A DNA stretch of 64,000 bases from Paracoccaceae bacterium. Lineage in GTDB: Bacteria; Pseudomonadota; Alphaproteobacteria; Rhodobacterales; Rhodobacteraceae. The translations under genes and the position numbers were made by a program. The stretch covers positions 34,546 through 98,545 of the forward strand of contig CANNIA010000010.1 in NCBI GenBank assembly GCA_947504705.1. The letters run 5' to 3'. This document shows, one piece after another, positions 50,316 through 58,013 of the stretch (position 1 is the first letter of the stretch; each line of letters starts with the position of its first letter). Under the pieces are notes generated by a model that did not search any database, was not told the DNA's origin, and saw only the letters and a list, made by a program, of their open reading frames with translations.

Positions 50316-51598
50316 GGCAGGTCGCGCAGAAAGGTGATGAGGTGGCGGCTATAGGCCGCAGGAGCCTCGACATTGCAGACATGGCCTGCGTCATGGATCA
50401 CTTCAAAGCGGACATTGGGGCGGGGGGCCGCATCCCAGACCCTGCCCGCAACGCTCCGGATTTCCGGCACAGGGGCAAGGCGGTCATGCTCGCCCGTCAT
50501 CATCAGGACAGGCATGGTCAGCTTGGCAAAGTCGAACTGCTCCAACGGGTTGGTAAAGCAGACCAACGCATCACGGTAGGTAGCCGCCGGGATCGCCGCC
50601 ATGCTGTCGAAAAGTGCCTGCTTCACCGCCTCCGACGCGTTCGGCCCAGCCAGCACCTTCACCACAGCAGGCGCAAAATCGACGGGCACTTGCCCTGCGT
50701 TCAGCGGCACTTCGCGGCTGACCCGAAACGCTTCACGCTCCTCCGGCCCAGCTTCCGACATGCCGGTGCAACCGCCCGACAGGACCAACCCGTCCAGCAT
50801 TTCGGGATGACGCATCGCGAACGACGTGGCGATCCATGAGCCATAGGAAAGCCCCACCAACACCAACCGCTTCGCCCCCAGAACCTCGCAAACCCGCAGG
50901 ATATCGGCGCAATAGTCATCGACCTTGGATTGCTTGGGTCCCAGCGAGCTTTCGCCATAGCCCCGCAGGTCCAGCGCAGCGGCGCGCATCACTCCGCCCA
51001 CGGCCGCAAGCTGCGGCAACCAATTCACCCGCCCGCCGCCGATCCCATGCAGGAATAGGCATAGCCGCCCATCGCCGAGGTCTGGCGTGACCGTCAAGGC
51101 AAGGCGCGGCAGGTCATCAATGAAAATGCTTTTCGCCTCTACGGGGTCGCTCGTCAAAGCCTCTGCCGACCCTGCCATGCCCAGCTTCCCCGGCAGCGCC
51201 GCAAGCCCGGCCTCGAACACCGCCCGGGTGCCGTCGCAGATCGCCTGCAACCGCGCGCCACTCGCCTCGACCTCAGCCGACCAGGTGACCAGACTGCCCC
51301 CCGCTTCGGCCCCAGTCACGCTGATCCGGGCATTATAGCGGTCACAGCCCGCGATCCCTTCCAGATGTCTATAGCCCAGGATCAGGTCGCTTTCGGACAG
51401 GTAGGTCAACTGCTCGCGATAGGTCCCGGCCTCGCCTTGCACGGTAAAGGCCCGGATCAAGGCCCCACCCGAGCCGCGTTCCGCCCGGATCGTCGCGACC
51501 AGCGGATGCCAAGCGGCGGTGAAATCTCCCAGCACCGCCCATACCGCCGAAGGCTCCGCCGCGATCTGCCCGGTGACCTGCACCCGGTCCTTCGCCAT
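50312..51598 (-). CDS. SRPBCC-alpha/beta-hydrolase fusion
   Basis: A 428-residue two-domain protein. Residues about 1-140 look like an SRPBCC/polyketide-cyclase-type small-molecule-binding domain (VQVTGQIAAEPSAVWAVLGDF ... RYNARISVTGAEAGGSLVTWSAEVEA). Residues about 175-428 are an alpha/beta hydrolase: oxyanion LFLHGIGGGRVNW, nucleophile VLVGLSYGSWIATSFAMRH, and terminal EVIHDAGHVCNVEAPAAYSRHL. In NicX-type pathways the next enzyme after ring cleavage is N-formylmaleamate deformylase (NicD), an alpha/beta hydrolase, so that role is possible. The added domain is unusual. The start at 51598 overlaps the preceding stop (ATGA). Confidence 0.85.
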   Translation of the reverse strand: MAKDRVQVTGQIAAEPSAVWAVLGDFTAAWHPLVATIRAERGSGGALIRAFTVQGEAGTYREQLTYLSESDLILGYRHLEGIAGCDRYNARISVTGAEAGGSLVTWSAEVEASGARLQAICDGTRAVFEAGLAALPGKLGMAGSAEALTSDPVEAKSIFIDDLPRLALTVTPDLGDGRLCLFLHGIGGGRVNWLPQLAAVGGVMRAAALDLRGYGESSLGPKQSKVDDYCADILRVCEVLGAKRLVLVGLSYGSWIATSFAMRHPEMLDGLVLSGGCTGMSEAGPEEREAFRVSREVPLNAGQVPVDFAPAVVKVLAGPNASEAVKQALFDSMAAIPAATYRDALVCFTNPLEQFDFAKLTMPVLMMTGEHDRLAPVPEIRSVAGRVWDAAPRPNVRFEVIHDAGHVCNVEAPAAYSRHLITFLRDLP

Positions 51599-52905
51599 CA
51601 GCGCAAAGCCCGCAACTGGCCGCTGTCGCCGCGCCAAAGTGAGTTCCTCGCCCCGCCCTCATCCCCGGGCGCTGTGTCGATCTCGTCCATCTCGTAAAGC
51701 GCAAGGACCCCCAGATAATCCTCCATGATTTCGGAGGTATAGGGCAGCATCAGCGCCCCACAGCGGCTGTCGCGGTACATCCGTTCCAGCGGCAGGGACT
51801 TCAGCATCGACTGCCCGCCGCAGGTGCGAATGGCCAGCGCTGCAATCTCCTGCACGCCCTCCATGATGTTGTATTGCGCGGCATACATCCGCATCACTTC
51901 GCCCTTGGTTGGGAACCCCTTGCCCTCACAGAACGCCTGCCACCACAGCGCCCGCATGTTCGCCAGACGCGCGTACATCCGGCCCACGGTGATCCGCTTG
52001 GTCGCATACATCCGCCGGTCAATCGGCGGCTGGCCAGGGATTTTACCCTTCAGGTAATCGACCATGAAGTCATAGGCCCCTTGCGCGACCCCCATATAGG
52101 TCGGCGAAAGGGTCGCCATCATATGCGGCCAATGCGGCAGGGTCTTCCCGAAAATGCCGCGAGGCATCAATAGGTCATCGCGGGTGACGAAAACGTCTTT
52201 CAGAATAAGATCGCGGCTGTTCGTGCCCCGCATCCCCAGCGGGTCCCAGTCGCCCTTTACCGTCAGGCCGGGGGTGTCTTTGTGCACGACGAACAGCATC
52301 GTGTCTTCATGCCGGGGCTCGATGCCTTCGAAGACCTCTGTGCAGACGATGGTGTAATAGTCGCAGTAGCCGGCGAGGCTGGCGAACTTCTTGAAACCGT
52401 TGATCTTCCATCCGCCCTCGACCGCGCGGGACTGGGTCTGGTTCGGCTTCGACGTCCAGTTCTGCCCACCCTCAGAAATGGGCTGCGAATAGATCGCCTT
52501 CTCGGCAATCGCCCGGCGGAACTGGCGTTCGCGCAGGGGAGCGAATTCGGCCTTCTCCTCCGGCGTCAGGTTCGGCATCTCATACATGAACCGCGACCAG
52601 GCCATCGACCCGTTGTGCATGTTGAAGGTCAGCGCGGTGGCTCCGCAGTACTTGCCGATCTCGGCCCCGACCATGGCATATTCGCCAAGGTCAAACCCCC
52701 AGCCGCCGAACTCCTGCGGGATCGACAGGCCCAGAAACCCCGCTTCGGCGAGATCGTGGTAGCTGTCGGTCGGGAAGCTGGCGTCGTCATCCACGGCCTT
52801 GGCCCGCTCGGCAAAGGTCGGGCCCATCTCGTTGATCTTGCGCAGCGCCGCCTGCACTTCGGGGCGGATGCGGCTTAGGTCATAGTAGTCGGAAATATCG
52901 CTCAT
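51598..52905 (-). CDS. acyl-CoA-dehydrogenase-fold flavoprotein, likely monooxygenase component
   Basis: A 435-residue protein with the acyl-CoA dehydrogenase fold: GFLGLSIPQEFGGWGFDLGEYA, AISEGGQNW-like QPISEGGQNWTSKP, DPLGMRGTNSRDL, and the C-terminal RTCGGQSMLKSLPLERMYRDSRC. The usual catalytic Glu motif YEGTSEI is replaced by LPYTSEI (residues 387-393; Pro388 at the Glu place), although some dehydrogenases carry the base elsewhere. Several two-component FMNH2-dependent monooxygenases share this fold. With a flavin reductase in the operon, hydroxylation of an aromatic or N-heteroaromatic ring is plausible. It starts 21 bp after the nicX-like gene. Confidence 0.85.
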   Translation of the reverse strand: MSDISDYYDLSRIRPEVQAALRKINEMGPTFAERAKAVDDDASFPTDSYHDLAEAGFLGLSIPQEFGGWGFDLGEYAMVGAEIGKYCGATALTFNMHNGSMAWSRFMYEMPNLTPEEKAEFAPLRERQFRRAIAEKAIYSQPISEGGQNWTSKPNQTQSRAVEGGWKINGFKKFASLAGYCDYYTIVCTEVFEGIEPRHEDTMLFVVHKDTPGLTVKGDWDPLGMRGTNSRDLILKDVFVTRDDLLMPRGIFGKTLPHWPHMMATLSPTYMGVAQGAYDFMVDYLKGKIPGQPPIDRRMYATKRITVGRMYARLANMRALWWQAFCEGKGFPTKGEVMRMYAAQYNIMEGVQEIAALAIRTCGGQSMLKSLPLERMYRDSRCGALMLPYTSEIMEDYLGVLALYEMDEIDTAPGDEGGARNSLWRGDSGQLRALR

Positions 52906-52926
52906 CTTTGCCTCGGCTTTAGGGGT

Positions 52927-53979
52927 TCAGGTGGCAAGTGCGCCTTGCAGAACGCCCTTTTCAACAACCACTTGGCCGTCGAGGGCGATGGTGCAATTGC
53001 GCATCGGCAGGTCGAAATGGCCCAGCGAATAGCGCCCGGCGTATTGGTTGGCGCCGGTCGACCACAGGAACGACCCGGCAATCGCCCGGAACTCCACCGC
53101 CTGCATGTCGCGCTTGTCATACATGGCCGCGCTGACCCATTTCGCGCCGGGGTTCACCCCCCAGCCAACATGGGACAGGCCATAGGCGTTGCGGTCATTC
53201 CACGCCTCCATATACTCGCGCAGATGCAGGGCATCGATCCCTTCGCCCTTGATTTCCGTGACAAAATCATCCGTCACGGTGAAATCGATCCGGCTGGTCA
53301 GATAGGTCTTGAACGTCAGGTTCATGTCGCCCACGTCCATCACGATCCGCCCGTTCACCGCGCCATTGCCGGGGAAGGCCAAGCACAGGCCGCCGGGCCA
53401 ATGGGCAACCGCCCCCGGAGTGGTGCCGAACCCTGCGGTTCCTCCACAAGGGGCGCCTTCAAGGCTCACGTGCAGGTCGGTTCCTGAGGGGGAGGTGACG
53501 TGCATCCATTTGGCCTCGCGGAGCATCTGGATGCCGAGTTGGACTTTGGCGTTCAAAGCCTCGGTGGGTTCAGTTCTTTCAAGGATTTCAGGGTGTTCGT
53601 TGGTGATGACCAACAGCCGCGTCCGCCCCGCATCCTCGATCTCGGGCCATTCGGGGGCGTGGATGATGCCTTCGACGGTGCAGTCGACGATCACCTCGCA
53701 CAGCTTCAACGCCTCGATCACCGCGCGGTTGCCCTGGATCGCCCAAGAGGTGCCGGTGGACTTTACGGGCACCGGGGCGGTCTGGCGGGGGGTGGGCATC
53801 TGGATCATGCAGAACTCGGCCCCCAGATCATGGGCGGCCAATTCGCTTAGATGTACAAGGACTTGGCGGGACTGGGTTTCGGACAGGATCGCCACGCGGG
53901 TGCCCGGCCCGATGCCGTTCAGCGTGAAGACGCGCCGGAAGGCGGCAAGCCATTTGCCTTCGATCCGTTCCTGCAGCAT
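52927..53979 (-). CDS. 2,5-dihydroxypyridine 5,6-dioxygenase-like protein
   Basis: A 350-residue member of the NicX / M29-like fold family. The iron ligands of NicX (two His and an Asp) correspond to H270 in YGLSHVGWGVNPGAKW, H321 and D323 in LGHFDLPMRNC; the LREYMEAWNDRNAYGLSH segment and FLWSTGANQ also match NicX. NicX opens 2,5-dihydroxypyridine to N-formylmaleamate. Leucyl-aminopeptidase (M29) is the main alternative, but the C-terminal metal arrangement fits the dioxygenase better. It is the first gene of the six-gene operon. The start follows GGAGG at 6 bases. Confidence 0.82.
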   Translation of the reverse strand: MLQERIEGKWLAAFRRVFTLNGIGPGTRVAILSETQSRQVLVHLSELAAHDLGAEFCMIQMPTPRQTAPVPVKSTGTSWAIQGNRAVIEALKLCEVIVDCTVEGIIHAPEWPEIEDAGRTRLLVITNEHPEILERTEPTEALNAKVQLGIQMLREAKWMHVTSPSGTDLHVSLEGAPCGGTAGFGTTPGAVAHWPGGLCLAFPGNGAVNGRIVMDVGDMNLTFKTYLTSRIDFTVTDDFVTEIKGEGIDALHLREYMEAWNDRNAYGLSHVGWGVNPGAKWVSAAMYDKRDMQAVEFRAIAGSFLWSTGANQYAGRYSLGHFDLPMRNCTIALDGQVVVEKGVLQGALAT

Positions 53980-54321
53980 GGCGGGCCTCCTGAATTCGGC
54001 GGAAAATCCTTAACTCATGAGTTAATGTTTCCGATGAGGGGGCAAGCTGTCAAGGCCCGCCTGCAAACCGCCCGCAAAGCCTTGAGAACGCTGACTTAAC
54101 GCCGAGGTTTCGGGCCGGAAGAGCTGTCTTCCATGTGTCTTCCACAGGTCTTGCCCCCGTCTTCCCGCCCGGAGGGCAGGGAGAGCGTTAACCATGAGGG
54201 GCGAATCGGGATGGGCGTGGTCCGGCGGCGATAGCATTGGCCCGAACCGCGCGCCCGGTTTGCCCAAAGTTAAGGACGACGGGGCACCGTTCATCGCAAA
54301 GCCAAGATGCGGATGGAATAG
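53980..54321. other. intergenic region between nicX-like operon and MuF-EndoU gene
   Basis: 342 bp separate the divergent genes. The left part carries the TetR-type palindrome and presumably the operon promoter. From about 54100 to 54320 there are AT/GC mixed sequences with no convincing gene; a direct promoter for the toxin is not clear. A short antisense frame across 54022-54495 has no ribosome site or family and is not called. Confidence 0.5.
54010..54025. promoter_or_regulatory. 16-bp perfect palindrome upstream of the nicX-like operon
   Basis: TTAACTCATGAGTTAA is a perfect dyad, 31 bp upstream of the nicX-like start. Its size suits a TetR dimer, and a TetR gene is in the operon. It is likely the operator; the overlapping TTAACT could also be part of a -10 region. 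Confidence 0.65.
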
Positions 54322-55944
54322 ATGGAAACCAAATTTGCCAGATTTCTGCGATCCGGCGGGAATGGCGAGTTCTTGATCAAGCGTCAGGGAACGTCTTGGG
54401 TTGGTGTTTGGCCAACGCTTTCCTGCAAGGACGAGTTTCCGAACTATGCCGCCCTTCGTGCAAGTTTCGCGGAAAGACTTGACGGGATCATCCAATCAAA
54501 CACGGCAATGTTGCTGCAAAGCATCGGGGCCAGATTTGACCCGCCACTGACAGAGAATGACCTTTCGGATGTCGGTCTGACGAGGGCTGATACATTGAAC
54601 CTCTGGAACGAACGTATCGAAGCGATATGGTCTGAATGGCATTCCCATTTGCAAAGGCTGCGACCGATCCGCGAGGCGATGGAGCAGCAGCTTCTGCGGG
54701 GCTTTGCGGGTCTGATCAACGAATTGCGGCAGAAGGGCCTTGGCATCGGTCAATATATCTGGCGCTCGCAGGATGACGGGAAGGTTCGGTCATCGCACGC
54801 GCATTATGACGATCAGGTCTTTCGTTGGGACGACCCGCCGGAAGGCGGGCACCCAGGACAGGCCGTCAACTGCCGTTGTTTCGCAGAGCCGCTGCCGCCA
54901 GGTTCATTTGGCAATGTCGTTCTGGCCGACTTGACCATTCCAGCCGACGGGTTCGGAATCCCTGGGTCTGGACTTGGGCGGAGGCTGGCTGCCGGGATGA
55001 TTGCCCGAACGCCCCCCGGGCTTGCCCTTTATGCCGCATTCGAGGCGAGTGGGCAGTTGCAGCAGTTCACCGAGGCTGCGAGCCAGCAGCGCATACTCGC
55101 AGCCGCTGCAATCATCGGCGCTGATTTGGGAACCGTCGAAGGTCTGTGGGCCGCGATCACCTATGCCCAGGCGAAAGAGGCGGCATCTACGGGCGGGTTG
55201 GCCAGGGTGCCGAAAGATGGCCCTGGGGCAGAGATTTTCGCACAGGGCATGGCGCTTTATGCGATGGCCAATCCCGAAGCACTGCGCAGTGTCGAAGGTT
55301 TTCAGGAGGCCACGCGTCGCGTCGAGGAAGTTGCGTTGCAGGCCTGGCGAGAAGGTCGATTGGTTGATCGGGACGGAACGCTAGCGTCGGGTTGGGCCGA
55401 AGTCTTCCGTGAGATGACCGAGGACGAAAAGCGGCTTGGTCAATTGCCGGGGTTCACGCCGGAGCAGATGGAAGCGTTTCGCGAGGAGTATCCGGCGGAA
55501 GTTCTGGGCCTGCCGTTCCATACGGGACATGGGCCGGTCGAGGACCCAATGGGCAATGTCATCTCGACGCCGATCCCAGACGTGGACGGACCTTCCATCG
55601 CAACGATCATCAATCCCCACTCTGTGGAAACTGTCCGTATCCCTGACGATAGAGTTATCCACATTCTAGATGGAGATTCTACTGGCGGTGGGCATCGATC
55701 GGGTACAGGTTCCGCCAACAAGACGGAGTTCCCATCAACCTGGACCGATGAAAAGATACTGGATGCTATTCGAGAGGTTGCTGGAACCGGCACAGTCCTG
55801 GGACCGGCCCGTCATCAAAATGAACTGCTCATCACTGGGGAGGTTGACGGAGTCCAGATTGAAGTTGTTGTTAAGCCGAATGGCGATGTACGCACTGCAT
55901 ACCCAACGGGCGGCGATGGCGTCATAAGAAACCCAAGGTGGTGA
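54322..55944 (+). CDS. MuF-domain protein fused to EndoU RNase toxin
   Basis: A 540-residue polymorphic-toxin-like protein. Residues about 142-190 hold a phage Mu gpF-like (minor head protein) signature: SSHAHYDDQVFRW, DDPPEGGHPGQAVNCRCFAEP. Residues about 200-440 are a helical linker. The last 94 residues are a bacterial EndoU nuclease: HILDGDSTGGGHRSGTG with His447 and His458, Lys467 in NKTEFP, and Thr525/Tyr527 in TAYP, the catalytic set of the family. EndoU enzymes cleave RNA. MuF-toxin fusions are known in temperate phages. The N-terminal ~140 residues and export route are unclear. The C-terminal third is visibly lower in GC than neighbours. A small partner gene follows after 4 bp. Confidence 0.85.
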   Translation: METKFARFLRSGGNGEFLIKRQGTSWVGVWPTLSCKDEFPNYAALRASFAERLDGIIQSNTAMLLQSIGARFDPPLTENDLSDVGLTRADTLNLWNERIEAIWSEWHSHLQRLRPIREAMEQQLLRGFAGLINELRQKGLGIGQYIWRSQDDGKVRSSHAHYDDQVFRWDDPPEGGHPGQAVNCRCFAEPLPPGSFGNVVLADLTIPADGFGIPGSGLGRRLAAGMIARTPPGLALYAAFEASGQLQQFTEAASQQRILAAAAIIGADLGTVEGLWAAITYAQAKEAASTGGLARVPKDGPGAEIFAQGMALYAMANPEALRSVEGFQEATRRVEEVALQAWREGRLVDRDGTLASGWAEVFREMTEDEKRLGQLPGFTPEQMEAFREEYPAEVLGLPFHTGHGPVEDPMGNVISTPIPDVDGPSIATIINPHSVETVRIPDDRVIHILDGDSTGGGHRSGTGSANKTEFPSTWTDEKILDAIREVAGTGTVLGPARHQNELLITGEVDGVQIEVVVKPNGDVRTAYPTGGDGVIRNPRW

Positions 55945-55948
55945 AGTC

Positions 55949-56173
55949 ATGACCGAATCCGAAATGATCGATAGCTTGGAACGTCAGATGGGACGCTTGG
56001 TTCCTACGGGATTTGATCTGTCAATGGAGCGGCGTTTTTTTAATGCAGGTGAATGGCTTCTTGTGTTTGAAGGCATTTACGTGGGAAACAAACGCCACCC
56101 GAATGTGCTGGACCCAACTGAGATTGAGGACTTGGAGCGCTACTTCGATGTCGACATGTCCGACTTGGCTTGA
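55949..56173 (+). CDS. putative EndoU immunity protein
   Basis: A 74-residue acidic protein starting 4 bp after the toxin stop, in the place where toxin-immunity genes usually sit. The sequence has an N-terminal helix (MIDSLERQMGRLV), a central FNAGEWLLVFEGIYVGN stretch and an acidic tail (IEDLERYFDVDMSDLA). The GEW-x-x-x-FE pattern recalls small immunity proteins of MafI type, but I cannot prove the family. GC and codon use are low relative to the chromosome, as for the toxin C-terminus. The ATG at 55949 has a weak AAGGTGG ribosome site. Confidence 0.7.
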   Translation: MTESEMIDSLERQMGRLVPTGFDLSMERRFFNAGEWLLVFEGIYVGNKRHPNVLDPTEIEDLERYFDVDMSDLA

Positions 56174-56213
56174 ACGGCTGCATTAGGCGTAGCCAATCTT
56201 GCTTAAGGGCGCC

Positions 56214-56470
56214 TCACACCCCCATATGCCGCACCCTCGCGCCCCACTCGATGGCCGCCGCGTGCAACCGGTCGATCTTCAGCTCTTCGCGGACCTCTTC
56301 CAGCATGCGAAGCTCGACCTGGGAATGGCGGCCGTCGGCGGTGACCACGTCGCAGGCGAGGGCATGGGCGGTCTGATCCAGGGCTCGGGCTGGGCCGCTC
56401 GCAGCAGGCCCTCTCGCAGCCCAGCGCCGGGGGTGATGCCGGTGATCCGGCGCATTGGCTGGTCGACGCG
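56214..56470 (-). pseudogene. frameshifted relic of the terB C-terminal half
   Basis: The 3' part (56214-56372) encodes ADGRHSQVELRMLEEV and the same GARVRHMGV ending as TerB at 5519-5938, with one Val-to-Ile change and many silent differences. Toward 56385 a single missing base shifts the frame: beyond it the match continues in another frame (GLLRAAQPE against GLIREALPE of the intact gene), then fades after about 56470. No start codon or N-terminal half remains. It lies between the toxin unit and csp. Confidence 0.75.
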
Positions 56471-56757
56471 GAGGCCGCTCCCCCTGCCCTTCCAACGGCT
56501 GGCCACCCGCCATGCGCGGGGAAAACGGTGAAGAAATCGTTACTGTCCGCAGGCAGGCCATTGTAATAAAATGATATTTTATCCAAGTCCAGCGTGGACA
56601 GCTACCCCCTTTCCTTTCCCTCCCGGTTGTGCGATTTTCCGCCCCGCGACGTTATCTTTTCGACCACTGTCTCCGACCATCGGCCACAGCAATCGACACT
56701 AGCTGACGGGGCCAAGCCGCCGCATTCCGCGGGCGGCAGACTAGAGGAGAATTCACG

Positions 56758-56964
56758 ATGGCCAAGGGCACCGTGAAGTGGTTCAACGAAACCAAAGGTT
56801 TCGGTTTCATCGCCCCCGAGGGTGGAAAAAAGGACGTGTTCGTCCACATCACCGCGCTGGAGCGTGCAGGCCTTCGCAGCCTGAAGGACGGCCAGCCGGT
56901 CACCTTCGACATCGAAGCAGGCCGTGACGGCCGCGAAAGCGCGACCAACCTCGCACTGGCATAA
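56758..56964 (+). CDS. csp: cold-shock family protein
   Basis: A 68-residue RNA-binding cold-shock domain protein. Both RNP motifs are visible: KGFGFIAPEGG (RNP1) and KDVFVHITAL (RNP2), in the order typical of Csp. It probably acts as an RNA chaperone. The ATG at 56758 follows AGAGGAGAATT. The leader is long and structured (hairpin GCCGCC...GGGCGGC near 56716-56746), as is usual for csp genes. A terminator follows at 56991. The paralogue number cannot be judged here. Confidence 0.95.
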   Translation: MAKGTVKWFNETKGFGFIAPEGGKKDVFVHITALERAGLRSLKDGQPVTFDIEAGRDGRESATNLALA

Positions 56965-56990
56965 GCCGGGGCGGATCTTCGGATCGGATG

Positions 56991-57013
56991 GGGCAGGCTT
57001 TGGCTTGCCCTTT
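56991..57013 (+). terminator. intrinsic terminator of csp
   Basis: GGGCAGGC (56991-56998), loop TTTG, GCTTGCCC (57003-57010) followed by TTT. The stem has one G-T pair. It lies 27 bp after the csp stop. Confidence 0.7.
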
Positions 57014-57083
57014 CCCATTCCGCCGGGCCATTGCCGCCCCGTGGCTTTCTTGTCATGATAAATCCTGCGGCCCAGGAGTGACC

Positions 57084-58013
57084 ATGACCACGCCAGATTA
57101 TCAAAGCCTGATCGACGCGCCAACCTGGGCGTTCATCGACCGGACGAACAGCTTTTACCCGCTAGATACCGCGACCAAGGGCATCGCCGACCAGCGCGCG
57201 ATCTATGACCGGATGTGCCAGGCCTTCCAGACGGACTATCCGGCCGGAGTGACGGCGCAAGACGAAGCCATCGCCGGGGTGCCCTGCCGCGTCTATCCGG
57301 GCAAGTCACCCACCGTCATCTACCTGCATGGCGGCGGCTATGTCGTAGGCGGGCTGCACAGCCATGACGGCATCTGCGCCGACATCCGCGCCAAAACCGG
57401 ATTGACTTTGGTCGCGGTCGACTATCGCCTGTCGCCCGAGCACCTTCACCCCGCCGCCTTTGACGATGCCTGCGCGGTGGTCCGGGCGCTGGGCGCCGAA
57501 GGCCCGGTCGTTCTTGCGGGCGACAGCGCCGGGGGCAACCTTGCCGCCGCCGCATCCCATGCTCTGCGGGGGTCGGGGGTCGCGATCCTTGGCCAGGTCC
57601 TGATCTATACCGGTCTTGGTGGTGACATGAACCAAGGCAGCTACCTGACCCACTCCAACGCCCCGATGCTGACCCGCGACGACGTGCTGTTCTACAAGGA
57701 CATCCGCCATGGCCACCCGCCACCCGATGGCGACGCTACCATCAGCCCGCTGCAGGGCGACGATTTCACCGGCCTCCCCATGACCCTTGCTATCGCCGCC
57801 GAATGCGACCCTCTGGCAGATGACGCTCACGACTATGCCCGCAAGGTCACCGAGGCCGGTGGCCGCGCCCATTCGATCACCGAACCGGGCCTTGTCCACG
57901 GCTACCTGCGCGCCCGCGGCTCGGTTCCCCGCGCGGCGGCAAGCTTTGACCGGATCACCGCCACAATCTCGGCCTTCGCCGAAAACCGCTGGCCCTTTGG
58001 AGGAACCCAATGA
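57084..58013 (+). CDS. alpha/beta hydrolase (hormone-sensitive lipase family)
   Basis: A 309-residue esterase-like hydrolase. The oxyanion motif HGGGYVVGG, nucleophile GDSAGGNLAAA, acid in AAECDPLADDAHDY and the His in GLVHGYLR are visible and complete. Substrate unknown; members act on short-chain esters. ATG at 57084 follows CAGGAG. The stop overlaps the next gene by 4 bp, so the esterase and class II aldolase are translationally coupled and may act on one substrate. Confidence 0.92.
   Translation: MTTPDYQSLIDAPTWAFIDRTNSFYPLDTATKGIADQRAIYDRMCQAFQTDYPAGVTAQDEAIAGVPCRVYPGKSPTVIYLHGGGYVVGGLHSHDGICADIRAKTGLTLVAVDYRLSPEHLHPAAFDDACAVVRALGAEGPVVLAGDSAGGNLAAAASHALRGSGVAILGQVLIYTGLGGDMNQGSYLTHSNAPMLTRDDVLFYKDIRHGHPPPDGDATISPLQGDDFTGLPMTLAIAAECDPLADDAHDYARKVTEAGGRAHSITEPGLVHGYLRARGSVPRAAASFDRITATISAFAENRWPFGGTQ

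Noticed and set aside
54022..54495. 157-codon - strand frame overlapping the toxin start
   Set aside because: No ribosome site or family features; antisense to the toxin gene.
54322..56173. a complete prophage around the MuF-EndoU gene
   Set aside because: No portal, terminase, capsid, integrase, att or lysis genes within the neighbourhood on either side.
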